The position numbers were made by a program, and so were the translations under genes. The notes under the pieces are model-generated. The model saw nothing but the letters and a program-made list of their open reading frames with translations. It made no database searches and was not told the DNA's origin. This document shows positions 9,041 through 17,795 of a stretch of DNA of 58,324 nt, one piece after another (position 1 is the stretch's first letter; every line of letters begins with the position of its first letter). The stretch lies in NCBI GenBank assembly GCA_913055825.1, contig CAJXKB010000008.1, positions 1 to 58,324 of the forward strand, read 5' to 3'. The DNA is from an uncultured Bacteroidota bacterium (GTDB lineage: Bacteria > Bacteroidota > Bacteroidia > Bacteroidales > F082).

Positions 9041-10555
9041 TTACTCAGTGCTTACTTTACTGTTACTTAAAAACATAGCCAGGGTTCCGGCAATCAAAAA
9101 GAACACTCCGCCAAATAGAATCGCATTGATGGCCGAGTTGTTTAAAAAGTTTTTAATGATTGGTCCAAAAGTTATGGTTTGAATGAGCATAGGAATCACA
9201 ATCATCATGTTGATAATCCCCATGTAAACGCCTCTTCTATCCTGAGGTATTACTTTGGAAGCCATCGAATAAGGAATTCCCATCATCGCTGCCCAACCGA
9301 TACCAAAAAACATCATGGGGATGATGAGTAACCAACGATTGTGGATATAAGGCAAACTCAGCATAGCTAAACCGGTGAAGAATAAACTTGCCGAATATAC
9401 CCGTTTATTGCCATATTTAGCAGCAAAAGGTACCAGTACCAGAGCCACAACCATTGTGGTTGCGTTGTAAACCATATTCAGAAAGGCTGCATGCCCAAGA
9501 GCAGCTCCTTCTGAGATACCCATGCTCTCCACAGACATAGGAGCTACAAACTGCCAATATATAAACAATGCATACCACTGAAAGAAATAAACCACGGAAA
9601 GCTGTCGCAACAATTTGGGCATCTCGGATATAGCATCTGTAGCTTCTATGATAGGACCCAACAAGTCTCCCAGCCTTTTTATCATGCTATTGCGTTTATT
9701 TCTTTTTACCATTTTAAATAGGGCGAACAACCAAACAATGGCTATTATCAACATTAAAACAACCAAATAGTAGTATTCCTTAAGCAGGATAGGAAATAAA
9801 TAGTAGGCTATCAACATGCCCAGCCCCAGCGGTATTGAAAAAATAACCACAACAACGCTTAATATCTGAATTAGTTGATTGGGTTTATCCTTATTAAATT
9901 CCTGAATTTCTTTTATTTCTTTATCTGAAGGAGGTATCTCAGGAGTTTTTAGAACCGACCACAGGATGGTGGTCACAGAAGCAATTGCCCCAATAAAAAA
10001 GGAATAGTACAACCAAGTGGGGATGGTGTCTGCAGCAACCTTAACAGCGACATCCCCAAACCATTTTTGGAATAAAAATATGGAAGCATTGGCCAAAACG
10101 ATGCCGGCACCTACAAAAAGGCTTTGCATCTGGAACCCTATATTATATTGTTCATCAGGAAGTTTGTCTCCCACAAAAGCCCTGTAAGGTTCCATGGCGG
10201 TGTTGTTGGCTGCATCTAAAATCCAAAGCAAAAATACGGCAACCCATAAAGCAGGACTAAAGGGAAATGCAAACAGACAGAGACTGGCCAAAATAGCTCC
10301 GACTAAAAAATAGGGTTTTCGCCTCCCCCATTTAAACGACCACGTTTTATCCGATACGGCACCAATAAGCGGTTGAATAATTAAACCTGTAACTGGCCCT
10401 GCAAGGTTTAATAATGGAAGTTGGGCATTGTGGGCGCCCAAAAATGAAAAGATAGGATTAATGGCTGTTTGCTGCAATCCAAAACTAAATTGGATACCCA
10501 AAAACCCAACATTCATATTCCAGATTTGCCAAAAACTCAAGCGTGGTTTATTCAT
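9041..10555 (-). CDS. MFS/GPH-type sugar transporter (SLC45/sucrose-proton symporter-like)
   Basis: Inner-membrane transporter with about 12 hydrophobic helices in 504 residues. The loop after helix 2 carries DKTWSFKWGRRKPY (near residue 70), the GRR-P signature shared by plant sucrose carriers, animal SLC45 and bacterial maltose/sucrose carriers of the GPH group. A long charged cytoplasmic loop (about 205-230) contains many Lys and Glu residues. It lies between the P-loop kinase and the GH13_18 phosphorylase, 11 bases before the latter, so transport and phosphorolysis of the same sugar are likely coupled. Substrate specificity cannot be read from sequence alone. Confidence 0.85.
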   Translation of the reverse strand: MNKPRLSFWQIWNMNVGFLGIQFSFGLQQTAINPIFSFLGAHNAQLPLLNLAGPVTGLIIQPLIGAVSDKTWSFKWGRRKPYFLVGAILASLCLFAFPFSPALWVAVFLLWILDAANNTAMEPYRAFVGDKLPDEQYNIGFQMQSLFVGAGIVLANASIFLFQKWFGDVAVKVAADTIPTWLYYSFFIGAIASVTTILWSVLKTPEIPPSDKEIKEIQEFNKDKPNQLIQILSVVVVIFSIPLGLGMLIAYYLFPILLKEYYYLVVLMLIIAIVWLFALFKMVKRNKRNSMIKRLGDLLGPIIEATDAISEMPKLLRQLSVVYFFQWYALFIYWQFVAPMSVESMGISEGAALGHAAFLNMVYNATTMVVALVLVPFAAKYGNKRVYSASLFFTGLAMLSLPYIHNRWLLIIPMMFFGIGWAAMMGIPYSMASKVIPQDRRGVYMGIINMMIVIPMLIQTITFGPIIKNFLNNSAINAILFGGVFFLIAGTLAMFLSNSKVSTE

Positions 10556-10668
10556 ATTTTAGTGTTTCTACTTTAATGCCGGGACAACATTACAACAAAA
10601 CGCTGTCAATCCTTATCTTAATGAATACAATTTAAAAAACATTTTCAAGGGTTTAAAAAGTGTATTGT

Positions 10669-11319
10669 TTATTTTATAAAATGAACATTAAAAGATTTAT
10701 CAATTATTATATCGGCCAGCGCTTTATGTTTATGAATAATACTGTGTTCTATTTCTAAAACCTTTTCAATAAACGGATCACTCGCATCGCGGCCTCTTTT
10801 ATGACGGTCTTTATAGGTATCCTTATAGTTACGGTCGATAAAAATAAGTCGGTCAACATTTTTAAGTAAGGAAGTGTAAGTTCCTTCGGCAATACAGACT
10901 TTAATGCCTGTCATATCAAAGACCTCAGTGGTAATCTTGTTTTCAGCGTAGATAGTCAAAGGTTTTTCAATTATTTCCTTCCCTTGCTTCGCCTCTGTTA
11001 GATGCTGGTCTAATAAACTTAGGTTTACTTCATTTGTCCCAACCCGGGCTATATTCTTTCTTCTTTCCTGATCGTTTGACAAAGGAGGCAGGCGGAAGTA
11101 ATCATCCTGCTGAAATATTTTTACTTTTATGCCATTATTTTCCAGCTGCTCGGCAATTGCAGCAGCTGTAATTGATTTCCCGGCTCCGGATTCTCCGGCT
11201 ACAGAAATATTGAAAATACCATTTGTTTCCTTTATTTCATCCAAAAGGGGTTCCACGATATTTCCGGCTGTTTGACGATATTCATCAGTTAAGTTTATAA
11301 TATCTCCCACCATATTCAA
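10669..11319 (-). CDS. Uridine kinase/phosphoribulokinase-like P-loop kinase
   Basis: A 216-residue protein of the uridine kinase/phosphoribulokinase superfamily. It has a Walker A motif GESGAGKS at residues 42-49, an acidic QQDDYFRLPP segment (70-79) matching the base/substrate site of uridine kinases, a Walker B-like VCIAEGTY (141-148) and an Arg-rich lid RHKRGRD (172-178). It lies inside the sugar locus between receptor and transporter, which suggests a substrate such as fructose, another acceptor or the disaccharide itself rather than uridine. That role is inference from context. A second in-frame ATG at 11313 is an equally possible start. Confidence 0.8.
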   Translation of the reverse strand: MNMVGDIINLTDEYRQTAGNIVEPLLDEIKETNGIFNISVAGESGAGKSITAAAIAEQLENNGIKVKIFQQDDYFRLPPLSNDQERRKNIARVGTNEVNLSLLDQHLTEAKQGKEIIEKPLTIYAENKITTEVFDMTGIKVCIAEGTYTSLLKNVDRLIFIDRNYKDTYKDRHKRGRDASDPFIEKVLEIEHSIIHKHKALADIIIDKSFNVHFIK

Positions 11320-11613
11320 GTATATTACTCAATTGGGGTATCTTATCATCACCCGTGGTATTTCTGATCGGGCTGATAAACAGCCGTTTGCAAAAATATT
11401 GTGCATTTTGAGAGTTATGACCGGATATCCCACTTAAAAATTAATAATTTTAAAAGAAGATTTTAATAGTCCATTCCGACATAAACTTGGTATATCAATA
11501 CTATATTACCCGGATGAAACCCGGGTAATATAGTAATGTAACAAAACTATCACATGAGAACCAATCTAATTAAAAGTTATGTTTACAAAAATATTTTAAG
11601 GACATTATCCTTA
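11320..11613. other. 294-base intergenic gap inside the sugar locus
   Basis: No coding frame is supported here. It separates the receptor gene from the kinase-transporter-phosphorylase genes and holds one strong inverted repeat, listed separately. The gap is much longer than the others in the locus and could carry a second promoter or a processing site. Confidence 0.5.
11501..11533 (-). promoter_or_regulatory. 13-bp perfect inverted repeat downstream of the TonB receptor gene
   Basis: Arms 11501-11513 and 11521-11533 are exact reverse complements around a 7-base loop. It lies about 80 bases past the receptor stop, on the way to the kinase gene. There is no T-run on the minus-strand side, so it is a poor classic terminator. 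It may be an mRNA 3'-end stabiliser, a processing site or an operator. Confidence 0.55.
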
Positions 11614-14292
11614 TTAAAAATTATATTTGAATGACAAAACAGCCGAACGGCCTAAAATTGGTCTTGCATAAAAGTACTGGCTGTTGACACTTGTTAAGCC
11701 CGATCTTGGATTTCCTTCGGTCAAACCAATCACATTGAAAAGGTTGTTTCCAGATGCGGTAACGCTAACATGCTTACTGATTGCGAAATCTAGCTGAGCA
11801 TTAATTTGTGAGAATTGAGGAAGTACTTGTTTATTTGCAGGGTTTGTGTAACGTTTCCCGAAATATTGCCATGTAATACTGGCATTAAGACGACCAATTT
11901 GATACGAAGGACGGAAAGTAAAATACAGTTTAGGTAAACGCTGAATAACATGTCCGTTAAAATCAAATGTCTCACCGGCATCAATTACACCGTTACCGTT
12001 TAGATCTTGATGATAAATCCAGTTGTGATACCTCATATCCTGATAAGTTCCGGTAAAGGACAAATTCAAATTTCCAAATTTAGCAACAGCTTCTAATTCC
12101 AAGCCTCCGGCTGAAGTGTTATAAGTCTGCTGGATAGCGGTCAGTACTCCGTTTTGCTGAACAAAATCAGTAAATTTTATGTTATTAAAATAGCTATAAA
12201 ATCCTGTTGCAAAAAGACCAATCTTTGAAGAATTATATTTTAATCCCAATTCATATTGGTAAATTCCTTCAACTCTCGTTGAAGCGGGAAATCCGTTTAC
12301 TGTTGATTCAGTTCCACCAAAGGCATAAGCACGGTCAGCCGGGGCACGGTTTCCTTTACTGGCCCTGGCAAAAATAGCGGTCTGTTTGTTAAATTGATAG
12401 TTAAGACCTACCGACCAGGATAAAACATTGTATTTATAACTAACAGGGATAAAATTCCCGGTCCCATACTGTACACCTTTTTCAGCCGGTGAAATAACGC
12501 CATCATTATTAACATCGTAAGAATAAGTTGCTGTTTTTTCGGTATAGCCATAAGTACTACCTATATCATAACGTAAGCCGGCATTAATAGTTAGCTTGCC
12601 AATATCCCATTCATCATTAAGGTATAAAGCGTTGATGCGGGTTAATGCATAATAATCGCGATATAGTGATCCGTATTGTGAATAACCGTCAGTTGTAAGT
12701 GATTGACCTGTTGCATCATTAACCAGATTCAATTTACGTGTGTTATCTGAGATGTCAACCAGCATATTATGCCACCACCATTTTGCAGCGACCTGATTAG
12801 TTGAAAAATACCAACCACCCGTCAAAGTATTGTTTTTAAATTTCTTGGTTAATTTAAAATCATTGGCAAATTGTTCAAGAGGAAGGTCAACGGCCCACCA
12901 TCCATAAGTTCCGACTAATCCGTTACCATTCAGTGTACTCATGTTGTTAATAGGCACCCCGGCATTGTATCCGTCTGCATAGGCATAATGATAATTTGTC
13001 AGTCCCATATTATTGGCATAATCACTGGCACTAGTTGGGCCATCTACTGCAAAAATGGAGTTAAACTGTTCTTTTATTATAGATTTTTGGAAATTATCTT
13101 TAAAGCTCCAGTTACTACCTAAATTGAAAAAGGCTTCACCCCCGAGAGTAACTACTTTAGGATTCATTCCATCCGCCAGGTTTTCATTTACTTCTGTACC
13201 GGTTGGAGTAGTAGCATGCAGTCTCATTAGATCCAGACTTTTCATTGTACCATAATTGGCATTAAATCCCGGGATAGATGTGGCAGGATCTCCTTGCAAA
13301 GGAATAGGAAGATAAGCAATATTTCTGTCGTTTAACAATTTCCCCCTCAAACGCACATACCCTTTTTTAAAGAGGTAAGTAAGGTTTGCTTTAATTTGAC
13401 CCCCGTTATTTGCTGTGTATCCGGGAGAACGAATACCATCATCAGCCCGATAAAAACCACCAATGTGGTAACGAAGATTTTTCGATATCGGCCCACCGAT
13501 ATCAAAACCCGTTAGTGAATGTAAATAAGTTAACCCTATAGTTTCCGTAAAAGCACCTTTTGTTGTTTCACCACCTGTTTTGGAAATAAAGTTAATTATT
13601 CCACCGGGAGCATTACTTGTTAGGATGGAAGCAGAACCTCCCCTAATGGCCTCAACCCTGCCAACATTCTGGTCAACACGAAGAAAAATATCAGTATTTC
13701 CAAACATAAGGTCTCCATATTCAAAAACAGGTAAACCATCTTCCTGAAGTTGAACATAACGAAGTCCTCCTGAACTGGGAAGTCCGCGTGCAAATACATT
13801 GGCATTACCTTCTCCCCCTGAACTTTCTACATAAAATCCGGGAACTGCTTTAATCAGGTCTGCAGCACTTCGGGGAGCAACTTCTGTAATTTTCTTTGCA
13901 GAAATTGTTGTAATAGCCACACTGGATTGCAATTTGGTTTTGTTGTTTTGGACACCAGTTACAACAACCTGGTCAAGTGAAAGAAGGTCCTCTGCTAAAA
14001 CAAAGTTTTTGGAAATCGTTTCCCCATCTTTAATATTGAATTCATACTCCACAGGTTTGAATCCTGTATAGGAGACAGAAAGCGTGTTTTTTCCAGCCGG
14101 AACCTGAAGTGAATACTTTCCGTTAAAATCGGTAGTTGTTCCCGTTGTAGTTCCTTTAAGTAAAACAGTGGCACCGACAAGCGGTTGCCCTTTTTTTGAA
14201 TTAATCGTACCTTGTAGGGTACCTTGTGCCATTAACCCAACCGAAAAACTCAGGGTTAGAATGACAAGAATAAATCGGACAATCTGTTTCAT
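11614..14292 (-). CDS. TonB-dependent outer-membrane receptor without a SusD partner
   Basis: Active outer-membrane importer energised by TonB. From ATG 14292 the protein has 892 residues: signal peptide (1-22, LMAQ), a CarboxypepD_reg-like domain (about 25-110), a plug domain (about 120-235, with VVVTGVQ near the TonB-box position and APGGIINFISK near its end) and a 22-strand-type barrel ending in YNF. The open frame extends upstream to 14463, but that extension is basic and has no signal. No SusD gene follows, unlike typical polysaccharide loci, so a small soluble substrate is likely. It is divergent from a LacI regulator, as in the Xanthomonas sux sucrose locus. Confidence 0.92.
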   Translation of the reverse strand: MKQIVRFILVILTLSFSVGLMAQGTLQGTINSKKGQPLVGATVLLKGTTTGTTTDFNGKYSLQVPAGKNTLSVSYTGFKPVEYEFNIKDGETISKNFVLAEDLLSLDQVVVTGVQNNKTKLQSSVAITTISAKKITEVAPRSAADLIKAVPGFYVESSGGEGNANVFARGLPSSGGLRYVQLQEDGLPVFEYGDLMFGNTDIFLRVDQNVGRVEAIRGGSASILTSNAPGGIINFISKTGGETTKGAFTETIGLTYLHSLTGFDIGGPISKNLRYHIGGFYRADDGIRSPGYTANNGGQIKANLTYLFKKGYVRLRGKLLNDRNIAYLPIPLQGDPATSIPGFNANYGTMKSLDLMRLHATTPTGTEVNENLADGMNPKVVTLGGEAFFNLGSNWSFKDNFQKSIIKEQFNSIFAVDGPTSASDYANNMGLTNYHYAYADGYNAGVPINNMSTLNGNGLVGTYGWWAVDLPLEQFANDFKLTKKFKNNTLTGGWYFSTNQVAAKWWWHNMLVDISDNTRKLNLVNDATGQSLTTDGYSQYGSLYRDYYALTRINALYLNDEWDIGKLTINAGLRYDIGSTYGYTEKTATYSYDVNNDGVISPAEKGVQYGTGNFIPVSYKYNVLSWSVGLNYQFNKQTAIFARASKGNRAPADRAYAFGGTESTVNGFPASTRVEGIYQYELGLKYNSSKIGLFATGFYSYFNNIKFTDFVQQNGVLTAIQQTYNTSAGGLELEAVAKFGNLNLSFTGTYQDMRYHNWIYHQDLNGNGVIDAGETFDFNGHVIQRLPKLYFTFRPSYQIGRLNASITWQYFGKRYTNPANKQVLPQFSQINAQLDFAISKHVSVTASGNNLFNVIGLTEGNPRSGLTSVNSQYFYARPILGRSAVLSFKYNF

Positions 14293-14328
14293 AGCAATTA
14301 TTTTTTGATGAATAATATTAATTAAACC

Positions 14329-14360
14329 CAAAAATAAATCATTAATTGCCTGTAAAACAA
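14329..14360 (-). promoter_or_regulatory. Putative Bacteroidota promoter for the TonB receptor gene
   Basis: On the minus strand a -7 box TATTTTTG (14336-14329) is preceded, after 21 bases, by TTG (14360-14358) in the -33 position. Transcription would start about 30 bases before the receptor ATG. The call is based on the TAnnTTTG consensus only. Confidence 0.45.
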
Positions 14361-14366
14361 TAGAAA

Positions 14367-14403
14367 GCGTACGCGTTTTTAACGCACACCTGAACGCACA
14401 CCT
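14367..14403. promoter_or_regulatory. Candidate LacI-family operator cluster
   Basis: Directly upstream of the putative receptor -33 box lie three elements: a perfect palindrome GCGTACGC (14367-14374), an overlapping dyad GCGTT-TTT-AACGC (14373-14385) and two copies of AACGCACACCT at 14381-14391 and 14393-14403. CG-centred palindromes are typical of LacI-family operators. The cluster sits between the divergent receptor and LacI genes, so it is the natural binding site for that regulator. Confidence 0.55.
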
Positions 14404-14515
14404 TAATTGTTGATAAGTAATTAGTATTGTTAATAAAAAATTATTCGCCTTATTTGTTGTCAAAGATTTTAGTAGTAGAAGTAATTTCTATATTTTAGCC
14501 TATAAATACCAAAGA

Positions 14516-15562
14516 ATGCCTCGAAAAAGAAGGAATAGGGTTACCTTAAAAGATATTGCCAATAAAATAGGTGTGTCGCATACAACTGTTTCAAGAGCGT
14601 TGCGTAATCATCCGGACATCAGTCCTGAAAGAAAAGAGCAGATTCGAAATCTGGCTCAACGCATGCATTACAACCCAAATGCTTTTGCACTTAGTTTGCG
14701 CAATTCTTACAGTAAAATAATAGGGTTGATTATACCGGAAATCACTTTGTATTCGTTCCCTTCTATGGTTAAAGGTATTTCTGAATATTGTTATAAGTAT
14801 GGCTACAACGTCATTGTCCTCTCATCCAATGAGTCTTATGAAAGAGAGGTGCAAAATACTGAGCTCATGTTGTCCAGTCAGGTTGACGGATTATTGGTGG
14901 CCATTTCAAAAGAGACACAAAAATATGATCATTTTGAACGCCTAGAGGAAGATGGGATTCCTGTTGTTTTTCTAGATCGTGTTTGTAAAGACTATGGAAA
15001 ATCAAAAGTAATTATAGATGGTAAAAGAGCGGCATATTCAGCTACTAAACATCTGATTACAACCGGACGCAAAAAATTAACTTATTTCGGGGGGAATCCT
15101 TCCTTAGATATTACCAAACAGCGTCTTGATGGTTTTAAGAAAGCACTTGATGAAAGAAATATGCAGGAACATTCTATAATTTTTGCAGATGATGCCGAAG
15201 AAGCCAGGGCTAAGACTTTTGATGTTTTTGCAACCAAGGATGTACCTGATGGCATTATGAGTATCAGCGACGAGGTACTAACAGGGATTATCCCGGCCTT
15301 GCAAGAACTTAAAATAAGTATTCCTGAGCAGGTGGGAATTATCAGTTTTAGTGACGGGCCGATTTCTCTAATGTATAAACCGGCAATTTCTATTATTCAT
15401 CACTCGCTTTCACGGGTTGGCCAGGTGGCAGCCGATATATTGATACGTCGTATTGAAAATCCGGAGGAAAACCATAATCAAATCCACATTATTGATACTA
15501 ACCTTATTGTCCGGGGTAGTACCATGAATAACACGGCCAATAATATTCAGGCCGGTTCATAG
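14516..15562 (+). CDS. LacI-family transcriptional regulator
   Basis: A 348-residue DNA-binding regulator. The N-terminal helix-turn-helix is VTLKDIANKIGVSHTTVSRA (residues 9-28), followed by the hinge helix region (about 50-62) and a periplasmic-binding-protein-like sugar domain (about 65-335, including IGLIIPEI and VGIISFSD). It is divergent from the TonB receptor gene, with a CG-centred palindrome in the intergenic space, so it likely controls the receptor-kinase-transporter-phosphorylase genes in response to the sugar or a product. Whether it represses or activates is not visible. Confidence 0.93.
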   Translation: MPRKRRNRVTLKDIANKIGVSHTTVSRALRNHPDISPERKEQIRNLAQRMHYNPNAFALSLRNSYSKIIGLIIPEITLYSFPSMVKGISEYCYKYGYNVIVLSSNESYEREVQNTELMLSSQVDGLLVAISKETQKYDHFERLEEDGIPVVFLDRVCKDYGKSKVIIDGKRAAYSATKHLITTGRKKLTYFGGNPSLDITKQRLDGFKKALDERNMQEHSIIFADDAEEARAKTFDVFATKDVPDGIMSISDEVLTGIIPALQELKISIPEQVGIISFSDGPISLMYKPAISIIHHSLSRVGQVAADILIRRIENPEENHNQIHIIDTNLIVRGSTMNNTANNIQAGS

Positions 15563-15591
15563 ACCTTCTTATTCAAAAGGTTTACGTGTTT

Positions 15592-16593
15592 TTATCTTTT
15601 TCCGTCGTAAGCCCATTTCAGATAAATGGCACCCCAGGTAAATCCGCCACCAAAAGCAGCAAGAACAAGGTTATCACCTTTCTTTAACTGGTTTTCCCAC
15701 TCGTACAAACACATAGGGATGGTACCGTTGGTGGTATTTCCATACCGCTGGATGTTAATCATCACCTTGTTTTTATCCAGTTTCATCCTGCGGGCGGTTG
15801 CCTCAATAATGCGTAAGTTAGCCTGATGAGGAACCAACCAATCAATATCATCCGATGATAAATGGTTCCGTTCCATGATTTCAACAGCTACATCGGCCAT
15901 ATTGGTAACGGCAAATTTAAAAACCGGTTGCCCTTCCTGGTAAATAAAGTGTTCGCGGGCATCTACCGTTTCGTGAGAAGCAGGTTTTACCGACCCTCCG
16001 GCTTTTTGGTGCAAATGCACACGTCCCGAACCATCCGTATAAAACCGGTGATCCATAATCCCGATTTCATCAGTTGTGGGTTCCAGCAAAACAGCACCGG
16101 CGGCATCGCCAAAAATAACACATGTTGCCCGGTCGGTATAATCGGTGATGGAAGACATTTTATCACCACCCACTACAATTACTTTTTTATATTCACCTGA
16201 TTCTACGTATTTTGAAGCGGTAACTAAAGCAAAAATAAAAGTCGAACAAGCTGCATTCATATCAAAACTAAAGGCATTTTTGATACCCACTTTGTCACTG
16301 ATAATATTGGCAGTTGCAGGAAATTGCATGTCCGGTGTTACCGTAGCGCATATTAGCAAATCAACTTCATCGGGAGTAGTGCCTGTTTTTTTAAGCAGAC
16401 CTTTTACCGCTTCCACGCCCATGTCGGAAGTGCCCAGGCCTTTACCTTTTAAAATATGCCTTTCTTTAATACCTGTCCGGGAGGTTATCCACTCGTCGGT
16501 GGTATCCACCATTTTCTCAAGTTCCTTATTGGTAAGAATATCTGCCGGGGCCCAGGCATGAATACCTGTTATGGCGGCTCTTAATTTTGCCAT
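15592..16593 (-). CDS. fabH: Beta-ketoacyl-ACP synthase III
   Basis: Condenses acetyl-CoA or another short acyl-CoA with malonyl-ACP to start fatty acid synthesis. The catalytic Cys is C116 in DMNAACSTF; the His is in VPHQANLRI (about residue 256) and the Asn in [10 protein letters not shown] (about 286). These three form the KASIII triad. The 333-residue length is normal. It lies downstream of rpmF on the same strand, in the conserved DUF177-rpmF-fabH order, but a terminator-like hairpin between them suggests partly separate transcription. plsX, often present in this cluster in other phyla, is absent here. Confidence 0.96.
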   Translation of the reverse strand: MAKLRAAITGIHAWAPADILTNKELEKMVDTTDEWITSRTGIKERHILKGKGLGTSDMGVEAVKGLLKKTGTTPDEVDLLICATVTPDMQFPATANIISDKVGIKNAFSFDMNAACSTFIFALVTASKYVESGEYKKVIVVGGDKMSSITDYTDRATCVIFGDAAGAVLLEPTTDEIGIMDHRFYTDGSGRVHLHQKAGGSVKPASHETVDAREHFIYQEGQPVFKFAVTNMADVAVEIMERNHLSSDDIDWLVPHQANLRIIEATARRMKLDKNKVMINIQRYGNTTNGTIPMCLYEWENQLKKGDNLVLAAFGGGFTWGAIYLKWAYDGKR

Positions 16594-16684
16594 ATATAAT
16601 CTTTCTTTTTATTTCTAAAGCAACAAAAATAAGTATTTCATCAGATGTTGTACAAATGTTTATGATTTTTTTCGATTTATTTAA

Positions 16685-16726
16685 AAAATCACAAAAAGCC
16701 CTGACTTAATTTTAAGAAAGGGCTTT
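16685..16726 (-). terminator. Intrinsic terminator after rpmF
   Basis: Arms AAAGCCCT (16695-16702) and AGGGCTTT (16719-16726) pair perfectly. Read on the minus strand the hairpin is followed by a T-rich tract (16694-16685). It lies between rpmF and fabH and should end or attenuate the DUF177-rpmF transcript. Confidence 0.6.
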
Positions 16727-16804
16727 ACAATCTTTACAATTTTGTTTCATCTCTGGTTACAAGTAATTTAAAACTTGTGCCGTACTTTTAAAATGAATTA
16801 ATAA

Positions 16805-16993
16805 CTAAGCTTCAGCAGCAGGAACCACCAATTTACCTTTATAATAAAGGTCGCCATCAACGTAATAAGCACGATGATAAACGTGCACAGTACCGGTTGT
16901 AGGGCAGGTAGCCAAAACAGGGGCATGTGCTTTGATATGCGTTCTTCTTTTATCTCTTCTTGTTTTTGAAATTTTTCTTTTTGGATGTGCCAT
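16805..16993 (-). CDS. rpmF: 50S ribosomal protein L32
   Basis: Small basic protein of the large ribosomal subunit. The 62 residues start [17 protein letters not shown], the hallmark L32 N-terminus. Only one Cys (C29, in LATCPTTG) remains of the zinc-binding set seen in some L32 forms, so this is likely a zinc-independent variant. It starts 21 bases after the DUF177 gene, the conserved pairing. Confidence 0.96.
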   Translation of the reverse strand: MAHPKRKISKTRRDKRRTHIKAHAPVLATCPTTGTVHVYHRAYYVDGDLYYKGKLVVPAAEA

Positions 16994-17014
16994 TTTACTT
17001 ATTTTTAAATTTTT

Positions 17015-17554
17015 CTACTGATTTGTTTTCAATTTTTTTAATGCGTCCCATCGTGGGTCGGTCGTGTGTTTTGTATGTTTGTCCAACCTGTCAAGCATTT
17101 CGGGCTTACAGGTACTATTTCCGTTTTCATCATCAGGATGTACCCTTTTAATAGGTAACATCAGATTAATATATTCGTAAATATATTGCTTTAAGTCCAT
17201 CCTGTTTTCGTCAAAAGGAATAGTAATCATTTCATCCGAGACATCTTCAAATTTTTCGGCAAATTTTACAATCAGACGAAAATCACCGGTAAGTGCTTGG
17301 GAATAATCTTCTAAGCAACGATCGCATTGCAAAATTACCGCACCGCTAAAATGAAAAAGAAAAACCATTAAATTGGATTCTTTTTCCATCTCTACCGACA
17401 ATTTCAATTGTCCGCCCCGGATGTTGAGCAACTCATAACTTTCAAAGAACGGTTTATCTATCTCAAAGTCGTAGTGATGTTCCCCAAGTCCCAAGCCTTT
17501 AAAGGGTATTATAAAATCACTGTTCTTTTTCACCTCATCAAAATTGGGCGGCAA
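17015..17554 (-). CDS. DUF177 (YceD-like) 23S rRNA accumulation protein
   Basis: A 179-residue protein matching the DUF177/YceD family, which in other bacteria and plants is needed for 23S rRNA accumulation. The central CDRCLEDY motif (about residues 76-83) and a later Cys (about 152, STCKPEML) are the expected metal-type cysteines. The position immediately upstream of rpmF is the classic genomic context. It begins an operon with rpmF. Confidence 0.88.
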   Translation of the reverse strand: MPPNFDEVKKNSDFIIPFKGLGLGEHHYDFEIDKPFFESYELLNIRGGQLKLSVEMEKESNLMVFLFHFSGAVILQCDRCLEDYSQALTGDFRLIVKFAEKFEDVSDEMITIPFDENRMDLKQYIYEYINLMLPIKRVHPDDENGNSTCKPEMLDRLDKHTKHTTDPRWDALKKLKTNQ

Positions 17555-17740
17555 AATTATAGATAATAATTCGTTTTAACAAATTTTTTAAAGGCTTATA
17601 TCTGAAACAGATATAGCGAAAATACTTTTTAGGATTGTTGTCATGTTGCATGTTGTTTGATTTTTCGGGGAAAGCTGTTTTTGATACGGTTGTGAATGTT
17701 GCACAATCTGTTTGAAAAGAGTATAAATTGCTTTTTACTG

Positions 17741-17770
17741 TTTGGAATTCTGAATTAAAATATAATTTTG
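17741..17770 (+). promoter_or_regulatory. Bacteroidota-type promoter upstream of proline dehydrogenase
   Basis: A -33 TTTG (17741-17744), an 18-base spacer and a -7 box TAATTTTG (17763-17770) match the TTTG/TAnnTTTG consensus of this phylum. The start codon at 17796 leaves a leader of about 20 bases. The same gap also holds an 8-bp inverted repeat (17597-17615) of unknown role. Confidence 0.65.
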
Positions 17771-17795
17771 CTTCCGGATAATAAATTATACAGCT

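Noticed and set aside
14293-14463. N-terminal extension of the TonB receptor frame
   Set aside because: The added residues have no signal peptide and contain the putative promoter and operator; the ATG at 14292 gives a proper signal peptide.
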